Shown piece by piece: positions 56,601-64,000 of a DNA stretch of 64,000 nt. Positions within the stretch are counted from its first letter, which is position 1. Every line of letters starts with the position of its first letter. The translations under genes were made by a program, and so were the position numbers. The stretch is from Nodosilinea sp. E11 (GTDB taxonomy: Bacteria > Cyanobacteriota > Cyanobacteriia > Phormidesmidales > Phormidesmidaceae). The stretch spans positions 1,296,001 through 1,360,000 of the forward strand of contig NZ_CP136520.1 of NCBI RefSeq assembly GCF_032813545.1, given 5' to 3'. The notes under the pieces are model-generated. The model ran no database searches. It was given only the letters and a program-made list of their open reading frames with translations, and was not told the origin of the DNA.

Positions 56601-57740
56601 CACGGGGCTTAATTGACCCGCAGTTGTGGCAGTGATGAATCCGGGTTGAGAGGTCTTTGCGTACCTCTGCCCTGCAATCAGGACACTCTTGGCTAGTGCC
56701 CCGTGCCTCAACCTTGCCGTAAAACACATCGCGCTTAACGCACACCCAGGGCAGGACTTGGTTCGTAAATTGACCCAGCCCAGCGTCTAGCATGTGCTTA
56801 CCCAGCATCCCTTTGGCCATGATGCGGAAGTCGAGATCTTCGACAAACACCATCCCTGCCTCGTCACAGAGGTGATGAGCCAGCTTAAAATGCCAGTCTT
56901 TGCGCGTGTCGGCAATGCGTTGATGGACTCTCCCAATCCTCTTCTGGAGCTTCAGCCAGTTAGCTGACCCCTGTTGCTTCCTCTTTAACCTGCGTTGCAG
57001 CAATTTCAGCTTGCGGTGCAGTTCATTGAAAAAGCGAGGTCGCTTGACCTGCTCTCCATCAGACGTCGAGAGAAAGTATTCCAGCCCAACATCAATCCCC
57101 ACCGGATGTCCATGGGGCATCGTGGCGGGAATAGCAACATCAGCCTGGAGGCTAAGCATGACGAAATAGCCCGATGCCTTGCGGACGATCCGGGCCTGTT
57201 TCACCTCGAAGCGGTCCGGGATCTCCCGCGACCAGCGCACCTTCACCAACCCTAGTTGAGGCAGCTTAATCCCTTCTGGTGTGATGCAGTGCTTGAGCAT
57301 CTGAGGGAAAGAAAAAGACCGCATCCGGTTTGGCTTTTTGAACCGAGGGAACCCCGACCGCTTCAACCGCCACGACTCCCAGGAGGCTTCCAGCTTTCTA
57401 ATGACCTGCTGGAGGACCTGGGCGTTGACAGTCTTGAGCCGGGGGAATGCCGCTTTCGCTGCCGTCAGCGACTTGCACTGACGAGCATAGTTAGGAAATG
57501 GTGCATCGACTGGCAGAATAAACTCCTGCCGAATCGAACACGCATTTACCGGAGACTTGCGAGAATCCAGCCAGTCTTTACGTTCCCGCAGCGCAAAGTT
57601 CCAGACATTGCGACACACATCTAGGATGTCCTCAATCCCTGAAACCTGCTCGGCAGTTGGCTCTAGCTTGAATTCCCACGTCATATTCAGCATAGAGTCA
57701 TTGTAACCTAAGAAATGATCGACTATTTCTTAGGGGTGAC
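56417..57740 (-). mobile_element. IS200/IS605-type element carrying only tnpB
   Basis: No tnpA is present. The right end has a hairpin, TCACCACCC (56426-56434)/GGGTGGTGA (56451-56459) with inner ATCGC/GCGAT, overlapping the tnpB stop, followed by the minus-strand end GGATGTCAA. The left end has CCTAAGAAAT (57707-57716)/ATTTCTTAGG (57725-57734) upstream of tnpB. Subterminal hairpins without terminal inverted repeats are the family pattern. The left boundary is approximate. Confidence 0.75.
56440..57693 (-). CDS. tnpB: TnpB, RNA-guided nuclease of IS605-type elements
   Basis: 417 residues. RuvC acids are present: Asp201 in GIDVGLEYF, Glu285 in VFVEDLDF and Asp365 in KPRDVAAAQ. The last motif differs from the common DRDxNAA. 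Zinc-finger cysteines are 337, 340, 355 and 358 (TSQECPDC, CHNC). N-terminal HTH_OrfB region (about 1-60). TnpB uses an omega-RNA from the element's right end to cut DNA and help element retention. With all three acids and four Cys it is probably active. ATG 57684 is an alternative start. Confidence 0.9.
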   Translation of the reverse strand: MLNMTWEFKLEPTAEQVSGIEDILDVCRNVWNFALRERKDWLDSRKSPVNACSIRQEFILPVDAPFPNYARQCKSLTAAKAAFPRLKTVNAQVLQQVIRKLEASWESWRLKRSGFPRFKKPNRMRSFSFPQMLKHCITPEGIKLPQLGLVKVRWSREIPDRFEVKQARIVRKASGYFVMLSLQADVAIPATMPHGHPVGIDVGLEYFLSTSDGEQVKRPRFFNELHRKLKLLQRRLKRKQQGSANWLKLQKRIGRVHQRIADTRKDWHFKLAHHLCDEAGMVFVEDLDFRIMAKGMLGKHMLDAGLGQFTNQVLPWVCVKRDVFYGKVEARGTSQECPDCRAEVRKDLSTRIHHCHNCGSIKPRDVAAAQVISARGQRVVEIACGVEAAGAEVTQSSWLAVKQEIFGATQGITTHIA

Positions 57741-58097
57741 TGATTGCTCCCCCTGGTTGCCCGCCGCTTCACCACCCCCCAAGCCTTCGTCTATGGGCGG
57801 AGCACTGCGGCGGAACCTGGTAGATTGTTGAAGGTTGATAGAGCTTGGCCTCTCTAGTTATCCCCAAGCTTGCCTACCCTGCTCGATCTCACCACCGCTA
57901 TAGCCGCAGCAGGGCAAAACCGTGGCTGGCTACCCTCCCCTACATATGGGGTGACCAAATTCTATTGTTTCTCAAACATCACTAGATGTAGACCGGCAGA
58001 TCGGCTAACCTAAGGGGCAGCTTGGGTGCCTAGGCAAGATTGCTCTAGCCCCAGGAATACTCAAAATGATAAAATTGTACTAACGAGCCGCTGCGCC
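57741..58097. other. Intergenic region upstream of dnaE, 357 bp
   Basis: It holds the dnaE promoter. The reverse strand carries no recognisable AIM24 N-terminus. Short open frames without start signals only. Confidence 0.4.
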
Positions 58098-60698
58098 ATG
58101 TCCTTTGTTGGTCTCCATATCCACAGTGCCTACAGTCTGCTCGACGGGGCCAGCCAGCTACCCCAGTTGGTGGAGCGGGCCAAGGAACTGGGTATGCCGG
58201 CGATCGCCCTTACCGACCACGGCGTCATGTATGGCGCGATCGAGCTGATCAAAGTCTGCAAAGGGGCAGGCATTAAGCCGATCATCGGTAACGAGATGTA
58301 CCTGATCAACGGCGATATTTCGCAGCAGCAGCGCCGCCCCCGCTACCATCAGGTGGTGCTGGCCAAAAACACCCAGGGTTACAAGAACCTGGTCAAGCTC
58401 ACCACCATCTCCCACCTGCAAGGCGTTCAGGGCAAAGGCATTTTCTCGCGCCCCTGCATCAACAAAGACCTGCTAGAGCAGTACCACGAAGGGCTGATCG
58501 TCACCAGCGCCTGCCTCGGTGGCGAGGTGCCCCAGGCGATTTTGCAGAAGCGGCCTGACGTGGCCCGCAAGGTGGCCCAGTGGTACAAAGACCTGTTTGG
58601 CGAAGACTACTATCTCGAAATTCAGGATCACGGTTCTCCTGAAGACCGGGTGGTGAATGTGGAGATTCTCAAGATCGCCCGCGAGCTGGACATCAAAGTC
58701 ATCTGCACCAACGACAGCCACTACATTTCTTGCAACGATGTGGAGGCCCACGACGCCCTGCTCTGCATTCAGACCGGCAAGCTGCTGACCGAAGACAAGC
58801 GCCTGCGCTACAGCGGTACCGAGTATGTCAAATCTGCCGATGAAATGCGCCTGCTGTTTCGCGATCACATTGAGCCGGAGGTGATTGAGGAATCGATCGC
58901 CAACACCCTCGAAGTCGCCGAAAAAGTCGAAGAGTACACCGGCATCCTCGGCCAGTCGCGCATTCCCGACTTCCCCATTCCCCCCGAGTTCAACGAAGAC
59001 GCCGGGGCCTACATGGGCCATGTGGCGCGGGAGGGGCTGGTTAAGCGGATGAAGGCGGTCAGCTATGGGGAGATTGAGCAGGAATACCGCGATCGCCTCG
59101 AATACGAAATCGAGATGATGATCCAGATGGGGTTCCCCACCTACTTTCTCGTCGTGTGGGACTACATTCGCTTTGCCCGCGACAACAACATTCCGGTCGG
59201 CCCTGGTCGCGGCTCGGCGGCGGGGTCGCTAGTGGCCTACGCCATGGAAATCACCAACATCGACCCCATCCACCACGGTCTGCTGTTCGAGCGATTCTTG
59301 AACCCCGAACGTAAGTCGATGCCGGATATTGACACCGACTTCTGCATCGATCGCCGCGACGAGGTGATCAAATACGTCACCCGCCGCTACGGCGAAGAAC
59401 GGGTGGCCCAGATCATCACCTTCAACCGTATGACCTCCAAGGCGGTGCTGAAGGATGTGGCGCGGGTGCTCGACATCCCCTACGCCGAGTCGGATCGGAT
59501 GGCGAAGCTGATCCCCGTGGCGCGGGGCAAGCCCACCAAGCTTAAGGTGATGATCTCCGACGACACCCCCGCCCCCGAGTTCAAGGAGAAGTACGACAAC
59601 GACCCCCAAACCCGCCGCTGGCTCGACATGGCCCTGCGGATCGAAGGCACCAACAAGACCTTCGGCATGCACGCCGCCGGGGTGGTGATCTCCAAAGACC
59701 CGCTGGATGAAATTGTGCCCCTCCAGCGCAACAACGACGGCCAGGTGATCACCCAGTACTACATGGAAGATGTGGAAGCCCTGGGCCTCCTCAAGATGGA
59801 CTTCCTGGGCCTGCGCAACCTGACCATGATCCAAAAAACCCTGGAGCTAATTGAGGCCACCCACGGCACCAAAATCGACCCCGACGACCTGCCCATGGAT
59901 GACCCCGCCACCTACAAGCTGCTGGAGCGGGGCGATCTGGGCGGCGTGTTTCAGCTAGAGTCATCCGGCATGCGCCAGATCGTCAAAGATCTCAAACCCT
60001 CGGGTCTCGAAGACATCTCCTCGGTGCTGGCCCTCTACCGACCAGGGCCACTGGATGCGGGGCTGATTCCCAAATTCATCAACCGCAAGCACGGGCGCGA
60101 AAAAATCGACTTTGCTGACGAAATTCTCAAACCCATCCTCAGCGAAACCTACGGCATCATGGTCTACCAGGAGCAGATCATGAAAATTGCCCAGGATATG
60201 GGCGGCTACTCTCTTGGCCAGGCCGACCTGCTGCGGCGGGCCATGGGTAAAAAGAAAATGTCGGAAATGCTCAAGCACCAGGAAAACTTCGTCAATGGTG
60301 CCATGGAGAAAGGCGTTGCCAAAAAAGTAGCCACAGAACTTTGGGACCAGATGGTGAAGTTTGCAGAGTACTGCCTCAGCGCCGACACAGAGTTACTGAC
60401 GCTGGAATACGGCCCCCTTACCATCGGCGAAATTGTCGCCAAACGCATCCCCTGCCATGTGTTCAGTGTCGATGAGCAGGGCTATGTGTATACCCAGCCC
60501 ATTGCCCAATGGCACGATCGCGGCCAGCAAGAGGTGTTTGAATACCACCTCGACGATGGCACCACCCTCCGCGCCACCGCCGACCACCAATTTATGACCG
60601 AGACCGGGGACATGATGGCGATCGACCAAATCTTTCAGCGTGGGCTAGAGTTGAAGCAGGTCGAGCCCCCCTGGCCGAAAGTGCTGCGGTGCGCGTGA
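58098..60698 (+). CDS. dnaE: DNA polymerase III alpha subunit N-terminal part with N-terminal split intein
   Basis: 866 residues from ATG 58098 ([17 protein letters not shown]). PHP domain (about 1-270), then the polymerase palm with the catalytic PDIDTDF. The extein ends KFAEY and the intein starts at Cys759 (60372-60374): [20 protein letters not shown], with TADH as the block B TxxH motif and [17 protein letters not shown] as in other DnaE inteins. The N-intein is 108 residues, slightly longer than usual, ending in [12 protein letters not shown]. The matching intein-C/DnaE-C gene must be elsewhere. The two halves join by trans-splicing. Confidence 0.96.
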   Translation: MSFVGLHIHSAYSLLDGASQLPQLVERAKELGMPAIALTDHGVMYGAIELIKVCKGAGIKPIIGNEMYLINGDISQQQRRPRYHQVVLAKNTQGYKNLVKLTTISHLQGVQGKGIFSRPCINKDLLEQYHEGLIVTSACLGGEVPQAILQKRPDVARKVAQWYKDLFGEDYYLEIQDHGSPEDRVVNVEILKIARELDIKVICTNDSHYISCNDVEAHDALLCIQTGKLLTEDKRLRYSGTEYVKSADEMRLLFRDHIEPEVIEESIANTLEVAEKVEEYTGILGQSRIPDFPIPPEFNEDAGAYMGHVAREGLVKRMKAVSYGEIEQEYRDRLEYEIEMMIQMGFPTYFLVVWDYIRFARDNNIPVGPGRGSAAGSLVAYAMEITNIDPIHHGLLFERFLNPERKSMPDIDTDFCIDRRDEVIKYVTRRYGEERVAQIITFNRMTSKAVLKDVARVLDIPYAESDRMAKLIPVARGKPTKLKVMISDDTPAPEFKEKYDNDPQTRRWLDMALRIEGTNKTFGMHAAGVVISKDPLDEIVPLQRNNDGQVITQYYMEDVEALGLLKMDFLGLRNLTMIQKTLELIEATHGTKIDPDDLPMDDPATYKLLERGDLGGVFQLESSGMRQIVKDLKPSGLEDISSVLALYRPGPLDAGLIPKFINRKHGREKIDFADEILKPILSETYGIMVYQEQIMKIAQDMGGYSLGQADLLRRAMGKKKMSEMLKHQENFVNGAMEKGVAKKVATELWDQMVKFAEYCLSADTELLTLEYGPLTIGEIVAKRIPCHVFSVDEQGYVYTQPIAQWHDRGQQEVFEYHLDDGTTLRATADHQFMTETGDMMAIDQIFQRGLELKQVEPPWPKVLRCA

Positions 60699-60699
60699 G

Positions 60700-60998
60700 A
60701 TGTACGACGTTGAGTTTACGCAGGGTGCTGTTGATGATCTGCGATTTCTGAAGAAGAATGAGCAGCAGCAAGTAATTGCTGGCATTGCAAGCCAGCTTTT
60801 GCATGAACCTAATGTCGAGACACGAAACCGTAAGCGCCACGCCTCCACCCCAACGATTTTCCAGAGTGGGAACTGAGACTGGGCAAGTATCGCGTTTTCT
60901 ACGATGTTGAGCCAATTGTAAGAATTGTTAAAGTTGAAGCTATTGACTATAAAGAAGGCAACCAACTATTTATTCGTGGAGAGCCGTACCAGCTATGA
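60700..60998 (+). pseudogene. RelE/ParE-type toxin, frameshifted
   Basis: It starts ATG 60700, one base after the dnaE stop: MYDVEFTQGAVDDLRFLKKN... to NRKRH, then a shift of frame within CACGCCTCCACCCC (about 60840-60853). The continuation reads NDFPEWELRLGKYRVFYDVE...IDYKEGNQLFIRGEPYQL up to a TGA at 60996. In one frame it stops after 58 residues. The two parts together form a complete toxin of about 98 residues. The tail overlaps the antitoxin start as ATGA, the usual layout of a toxin-first operon. Confidence 0.85.
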
Positions 60999-61246
60999 AA
61001 ACTGTCTCTCTGTTGGATGTATTGGCTCCCCTAGCAGAGTTATTAGAGCAGGCTCAAGAAGAAGCCCTAATTTTGCAAACTCCTGATGGCAAAGAGTTTG
61101 TCCTGGCTGCCCTCAACAACTTTGCCCACGAAGTAGAGCTAACTCGACAAAATCCAGCATTAATGGCGCTTCTTGATCGGCATGGACAAGAAGAATCGAC
61201 AGTTAAGTTATTAAGCTTAAAAGCTCAGCTTGGCTTGGATTGCTGA
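60995..61246 (+). CDS. Antitoxin of the type II pair
   Basis: 83 residues, MKTVSLLDVLAPLAELLEQA..., acidic, with a short beta-helix N-terminus and a QTPDGKEFVLAALNNFAHEVE block as in cyanobacterial antitoxins paired with RelE/ParE toxins. Start overlaps the toxin stop by four bases, so translation would be coupled to the toxin tail. Because the toxin is frameshifted, the antitoxin is probably a remnant that may still neutralise related toxins. Confidence 0.8.
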   Translation: MKTVSLLDVLAPLAELLEQAQEEALILQTPDGKEFVLAALNNFAHEVELTRQNPALMALLDRHGQEESTVKLLSLKAQLGLDC

Positions 61247-61266
61247 TTGCCTGACACATCTCTATT

Positions 61267-61299
61267 GTAGATTGGGTGCAGCGTAGCGAAACCCAACGC
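61267..61299. repeat. Dispersed repeat GATTGGGTGCAGCGTAGCG
   Basis: ATTGGGT...ACCCAA arms surround GCAGCGTAGCGAA. This GTTGGGTTTCGCTACGC-type palindrome is widespread in cyanobacterial spacers. Here it lies between the antitoxin and xisI. Confidence 0.6.
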
Positions 61300-61338
61300 T
61301 CGCCGAGGATTTAAGGCTGAAGATGAAGGAAATGAGCA

Positions 61339-61680
61339 GTGGATAAACTGACCGAATATCCTCAGATTATCAAGAAGATTTTGACTGAACATGCGGAAAT
61401 TTGCGATCGCTACCCCAATCCCAACATCAAAAAGCTTTTGATTCTTGATGAGGAAAGAGGTCATTACATTTGGATGACCCTGGGCTGGCAAAAGGGAGAA
61501 CGAATTGCTGGCATGACTATTTATGCCCGCGTTCTTGACGGCAAATTTTGGATTGAGGAGGACTTGACCGAAGAAGGCGTCGCTACAGATTTAATGCGAA
61601 TGGGAGTCGCTAAGGAAGGTATTGTTTTAGCTTTCCATGAACCCAACATGCGGCAGTACACAGACTTCGCTGTAGCCTAA
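61339..61680 (+). CDS. xisI: XisI-family protein (orphan)
   Basis: 113 residues from GTG 61339 (GAAGGA upstream). IWMTLGWQKGERIAGMTIYA and DGKFWIEEDLTEEGVATDLM are XisI hallmarks, and the length matches. XisI acts with XisH in controlling excision of the fdxN element in Anabaena, and most copies in other cyanobacteria are of unknown use. The usual xisH partner is absent upstream: only the antitoxin and a repeat are there. Whether it is functional alone is unclear. Confidence 0.87.
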   Translation: MDKLTEYPQIIKKILTEHAEICDRYPNPNIKKLLILDEERGHYIWMTLGWQKGERIAGMTIYARVLDGKFWIEEDLTEEGVATDLMRMGVAKEGIVLAFHEPNMRQYTDFAVA

Positions 61681-61879
61681 TCAATTTCAGGTAAAAACAG
61701 AAAGTAAGTAAACCTTTCAATTTGGGGGCAATGGTCAAAAAATAGTTAAATAGAGCAAGATAAGGAAGCTGAAATATCCGTCCTTAATCTCCATTAACAC
61801 TTGAGGCAGTTATGGCTGCCCCGTTAGCGGGTAAGGCCAAGGTAAACCCAGCTAAACTCGAAGCGGTATTGTTACGTCT

Positions 61880-62005
61880 ATAGCGATCGCCAGAACCGTT
61901 AGGACATTTCCTGTAGCCCTAGCGCAATGGCTATACGCCGTTGCGCTGCTCCAGTTTTTAACCGGGACAGTGACCATTGCCCTAAGCGCAACGGCCACCG
62001 CTATA
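61880..62005. mobile_element. TATAGC-ended MITE-like element, copy 2
   Basis: The ends TATAGCGATCGCC and GGCCACCGCTATA are 13-bp imperfect inverted repeats (11 matches). TATAGC and GTTAGGACAT are 13 bases apart, as in 8311-8414. An internal GGCTATA at 61930-61936 makes the first 57 bases a possible unit by itself. Confidence 0.55.
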
Positions 62006-62140
62006 TAAGCAACACTGTCAGCAGGCCAGTGGAACCTTGAGCGCCTAACCACTGTCGGATGTCGCGAGTTCTAAAAACCTTGATGCGCTCATGCTCTAGG
62101 CAATTGTCTAGGACTGTTTTTCCTATCAGACTCAGGAGAG

Positions 62141-62249
62141 TTATACGAAATCCGAGTTGGGAAACCCCAATTCATAATCAGAAACCCTGTAGGGACGTAG
62201 CATGCTATGCCCCTACGAATCGGGGGTATGCAGTTAGGATTTGGTCTTA
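62141..62249. mobile_element. 109-bp MITE family 1, copy E
   Basis: The ends TTATACGAAATCC and GGATTTGGTCTTA form a 13-bp imperfect TIR (10 matches). Core GTAGGGACGTAGCATGC / TATGCCCCTAC, then GAATCGGGGGTATGCAG. One of the best conserved copies. Confidence 0.82.
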
Positions 62250-62387
62250 GTTGTTATTCCAGCGAGAAATTTGTAAGGTGACGGCGGGGGGGCAAGGGTG
62301 TGCGTCATCATTTTGTCGGCACCTCTAAGGGCTCAACAGGCCCGTTTGCGAAACTAAGCGCCGACTAACCATTGTCCTTGCTGCACG

Positions 62388-62612
62388 ATGGAGAATCGCT
62401 TCAAAGAACAGCAAATTGATTTATTCAGTGACCGCACCTCAACCGGCATGGTGTCGGGTGTTGCTGAGTTGAGGCAGAAATTTCGTAAGGGCAAACGGCC
62501 CTTTGCCCTTACGAGAGACGTTGCATTTTGACTCCCCCCTTTACCCAGCAGTCCCTTTCGCGACAGATGGCTGCGGTTGTGGTTCGTGGCGTTGCCCTAT
62601 GGCTTGCTTAGC
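62388..62612 (+). pseudogene. IS1380-like transposase remnant, interrupted
   Basis: MENRFKEQQIDLFSDRTST (62388-62444) and RWLRLWFVALPYGLLS (62565-62612) are consecutive C-terminal pieces of IS1380/IS4-type transposases, which read ENRIKE..LFADRTS..NQLRLWFSALAY. Between them is foreign sequence with a 30-bp hairpin and an in-frame stop. N-terminus and C-terminus are gone. Confidence 0.65.
62484..62513. repeat. 30-bp hairpin inserted in the transposase remnant
   Basis: Arms CGTAAGGGCAAA (62484-62495) and TTTGCCCTTACG (62502-62513) with a six-base loop. The sort of GTAAGGGCAAA palindrome seen dispersed in cyanobacteria. It appears to have been inserted into the fragment. Confidence 0.75.
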
Positions 62613-62806
62613 TGTAAAACATCTTTTGCCATGGAAGGATATGAAAAAATGTTGATTTCCTGTCATAAAAGTCCAGAGCACTTCTTTTCTCTGAAAAAGC
62701 ATGGTATAAGATTTTCAAGAGAAGTACTGCAAACAAGTACTTCTCTATGGTTCTCTTATTAAAGAATAAATAGCTTTCTTGAGCCAAAAGCCAGTTTATC
62801 AAGCCG

Positions 62807-62838
62807 TTTCACTTCGCTTGCTAGCAAGCGAAGTGAAA
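62807..62838. repeat. 32-bp perfect palindrome
   Basis: TTTCACTTCGCTTGC and its complement around a central TAGC step give a loopless perfect palindrome. AT-rich flanks; the next gene starts 274 bases later. A terminator, operator or element core are all possible. Confidence 0.8.
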
Positions 62839-63111
62839 AATGTTTGATTAGTTTGGGCATTGTCAGCCAAGGAACTGGAAGATTGAGCAGGCTAAAGCTT
62901 TTGTGTTGTTTCCTGTCGGCATGTATCTCGAAAAGCGAAAAATTCTCATTGTAGGCTTATAAAACAGATCAGCAAGACTCTCCTTACTCTTGTATCAGGA
63001 AGTTTGGCAATCATGATTAAGGAAATAACTCTTCTGGGGCTAAAGAAAAGCCTGAAAAGCCTGGCGCTTGAAATGAGAACTAAGTAATAAGCATCTGCCT
63101 GGAGGGTTTGC

Positions 63112-64000
63112 ATGACTACTTTTATGTCTGGCGATCGTGATGAGTTTTCAAATATCCATTCAACCGGCTCTGGTACTGATGACGAGCTGTTTTCATTAAA
63201 TTCAGGAGTCATTACTTCTGCATTTGAAGGTATTCGGAGTAGTCTTCATCAGTTAGCGTTATCATCAAATGCTTTTGAAGAGCTCAATCGCATTTTTGAA
63301 ATTACTAATCTTAATGCAGCAGCAACTCGTTTAGAAGGCTGGGCTGAAGGGGTATTTTCAGATCTGCCTGATATTTCAGTATTGAGTGATGAGGTCTTGG
63401 GGGGTGCTTTAGGCGCTTATTCTGCAGATCGAAACACTATTTATTTGGCAGAATCTCTGATGCACCCTGACAGTTTGACAGGGCTCACTAGGGTGCTGCT
63501 AGAGGAGTATGGACATGCCTTAGATCAGCAGTTTAATTCCGGTGGAGATACTGCTGGTGACGAAGGTGAGTTATTTAGCATGACTGTTTTAGGTGAAGCA
63601 ATCAATGCAGAAGACTTGGGCAGGATACGAGCTGAGAACGACTGGGGGCTATTAAATCTCGATGGCACGTCCCTACTAGTAGAATTTGACAATTCCCTGA
63701 GCACCGCTGTTAATCTTGGCACCTTGAGCGGCAGTCGATCGTTGTCTGGGTTTGTTGGCAGTACCGATCCTAACGATTACTACCGCTTTAATTTGACTGC
63801 ACCAGGTGATTTCAGACTAACTCTCAACGGCCTAAGTGCAGATGCTGATGTGCAATTGCTTAATAGCTCTGGCAGCGTGATCCAGAGCTCTACAGCCAGT
63901 GGCACTACTCCAGAACTCATTACCAGAAACTTAAGTGCTGGCACCTATTACGCAAGAGTTTTTCCATTTAGTGGAGACACCAACTATAACTTGAGTTTGA
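63112..64000 (+). CDS. Large exoprotein with LEExGH domain and PPC repeat (partial, C-terminus outside window)
   Basis: 296 codons visible and still open at the window edge. ATG 63112 has GGAGGG five bases upstream. Residues about 35-190 form a domain seen at the N-terminus of cyanobacterial repeat exoproteins, with VLLEEYGHALDQQFN (128-142) and GDEGELFSMTVLGEAI. A pre-peptidase C-terminal-like domain begins about 195 (AVNLGTLSGS...GTYYARVFPFSGDTNYNLSL). No signal peptide is present, so type I secretion is likely (inference). Codon use is more AT-rich than elsewhere in the window, suggesting a separate history. Confidence 0.8.
   Translation, partial: MTTFMSGDRDEFSNIHSTGSGTDDELFSLNSGVITSAFEGIRSSLHQLALSSNAFEELNRIFEITNLNAAATRLEGWAEGVFSDLPDISVLSDEVLGGALGAYSADRNTIYLAESLMHPDSLTGLTRVLLEEYGHALDQQFNSGGDTAGDEGELFSMTVLGEAINAEDLGRIRAENDWGLLNLDGTSLLVEFDNSLSTAVNLGTLSGSRSLSGFVGSTDPNDYYRFNLTAPGDFRLTLNGLSADADVQLLNSSGSVIQSSTASGTTPELITRNLSAGTYYARVFPFSGDTNYNLSL

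Larger units (their letters stand above)
61681..63111. other. Decayed accessory tract, 1.4 kb
   Basis: No intact gene. A possible short remnant MAAPLAGKAKVNPAKLEAV ends at a TAG near 61882. It contains a TATAGC-ended element, MITE copy E, an IS1380-like fragment and two perfect palindromes, listed separately. Base composition becomes AT-rich after 62600, unlike the rest of the window. Confidence 0.6.

Noticed and set aside
57735-57860. Search for the missing N-terminal half of the AIM24 protein upstream of the TnpB element
   Set aside because: The only long frame on that strand ends PPIDEGLGGGEAAGNQGEQS and has no AIM24 features.
60700-60876. The 58-codon toxin fragment as a real short protein
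   Set aside because: It lacks the conserved second half of RelE/ParE toxins, which is found in the next frame right after it. A frameshift is simpler.
62577-62762. 61-codon open frame after the IS1380-like fragment
   Set aside because: Its first residues are the transposase remnant and the rest is AT-rich sequence with no start signal. Treated as debris.

Overview
The window reads as chromosomal DNA of a cyanobacterium, most likely a GC-rich filamentous one of the Leptolyngbya/Nodosilinea kind (the genus is inference). The evidence is the dense HIP1 octamer GCGATCGC and several genes that are essentially cyanobacterial: an N-terminal split-intein DnaE, NarM, the DnaJ-like division protein Ftn2/ZipN, the DUF3038-DUF4335 pair, a PucC/BCD chlorophyll-type transporter, a PSI accumulation factor and XisI. 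No rRNA gene, convincing tRNA or CRISPR array was seen.

Layout. 1-5 kb: a partial CBS-GAF-PAS sensor and two paralogous DUF697-type GTPases on the minus strand. 5-11 kb: a Ser/Thr kinase with a secreted-type tail, bioD, a MITE, and a large exported protein with a papain-like motif set. 11-18 kb: small proteins, a YvcK/CofD-like factor, an Mla-type ATPase plus MCE protein (lipid transport), narM and an alpha/beta hydrolase. 18-26 kb, minus strand: a YhhQ-like transporter, fmt with an OmpA-domain protein, DUF4335/DUF3038 and ftn2. 26-33 kb, plus strand: pdhA, pdhB, secD, secF, a small membrane protein and sat. 33-50 kb: a caspase-fold protein without its catalytic dyad, a ZIP-like transporter with an inserted cyclic-nucleotide domain, DUF7219, hydrolases, a pentapeptide protein, ychF, a lipoprotein, the PSI factor, an inositol-phosphatase-family enzyme, the PucC-family carrier and pstB. 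50-58 kb: a diguanylate cyclase, a 51-residue membrane peptide, a PcrA/UvrD helicase and a TnpB element abutting a truncated AIM24 gene. 58-64 kb: dnaE-N, a type II toxin-antitoxin pair with a frameshifted toxin, an orphan xisI, a stretch of decayed mobile elements, and the start of a large repeat-type exoprotein.

How the genes work together. PdhA and PdhB form pyruvate dehydrogenase E1, and SecD/SecF assist protein export. The MlaF-like ATPase and MCE protein are likely partners. Fmt is linked to an OmpA-domain protein with a 4-bp gap. DnaE-N must join by protein trans-splicing to a DnaE-C encoded outside the window.

The most unusual content is non-coding. At least five copies of a roughly 110-bp inverted-repeat element, a second TATAGC-ended element family, C-rich tandem arrays ending at start codons, and a decayed accessory tract (about 60.7-63.1 kb) lie beside the split polymerase gene.
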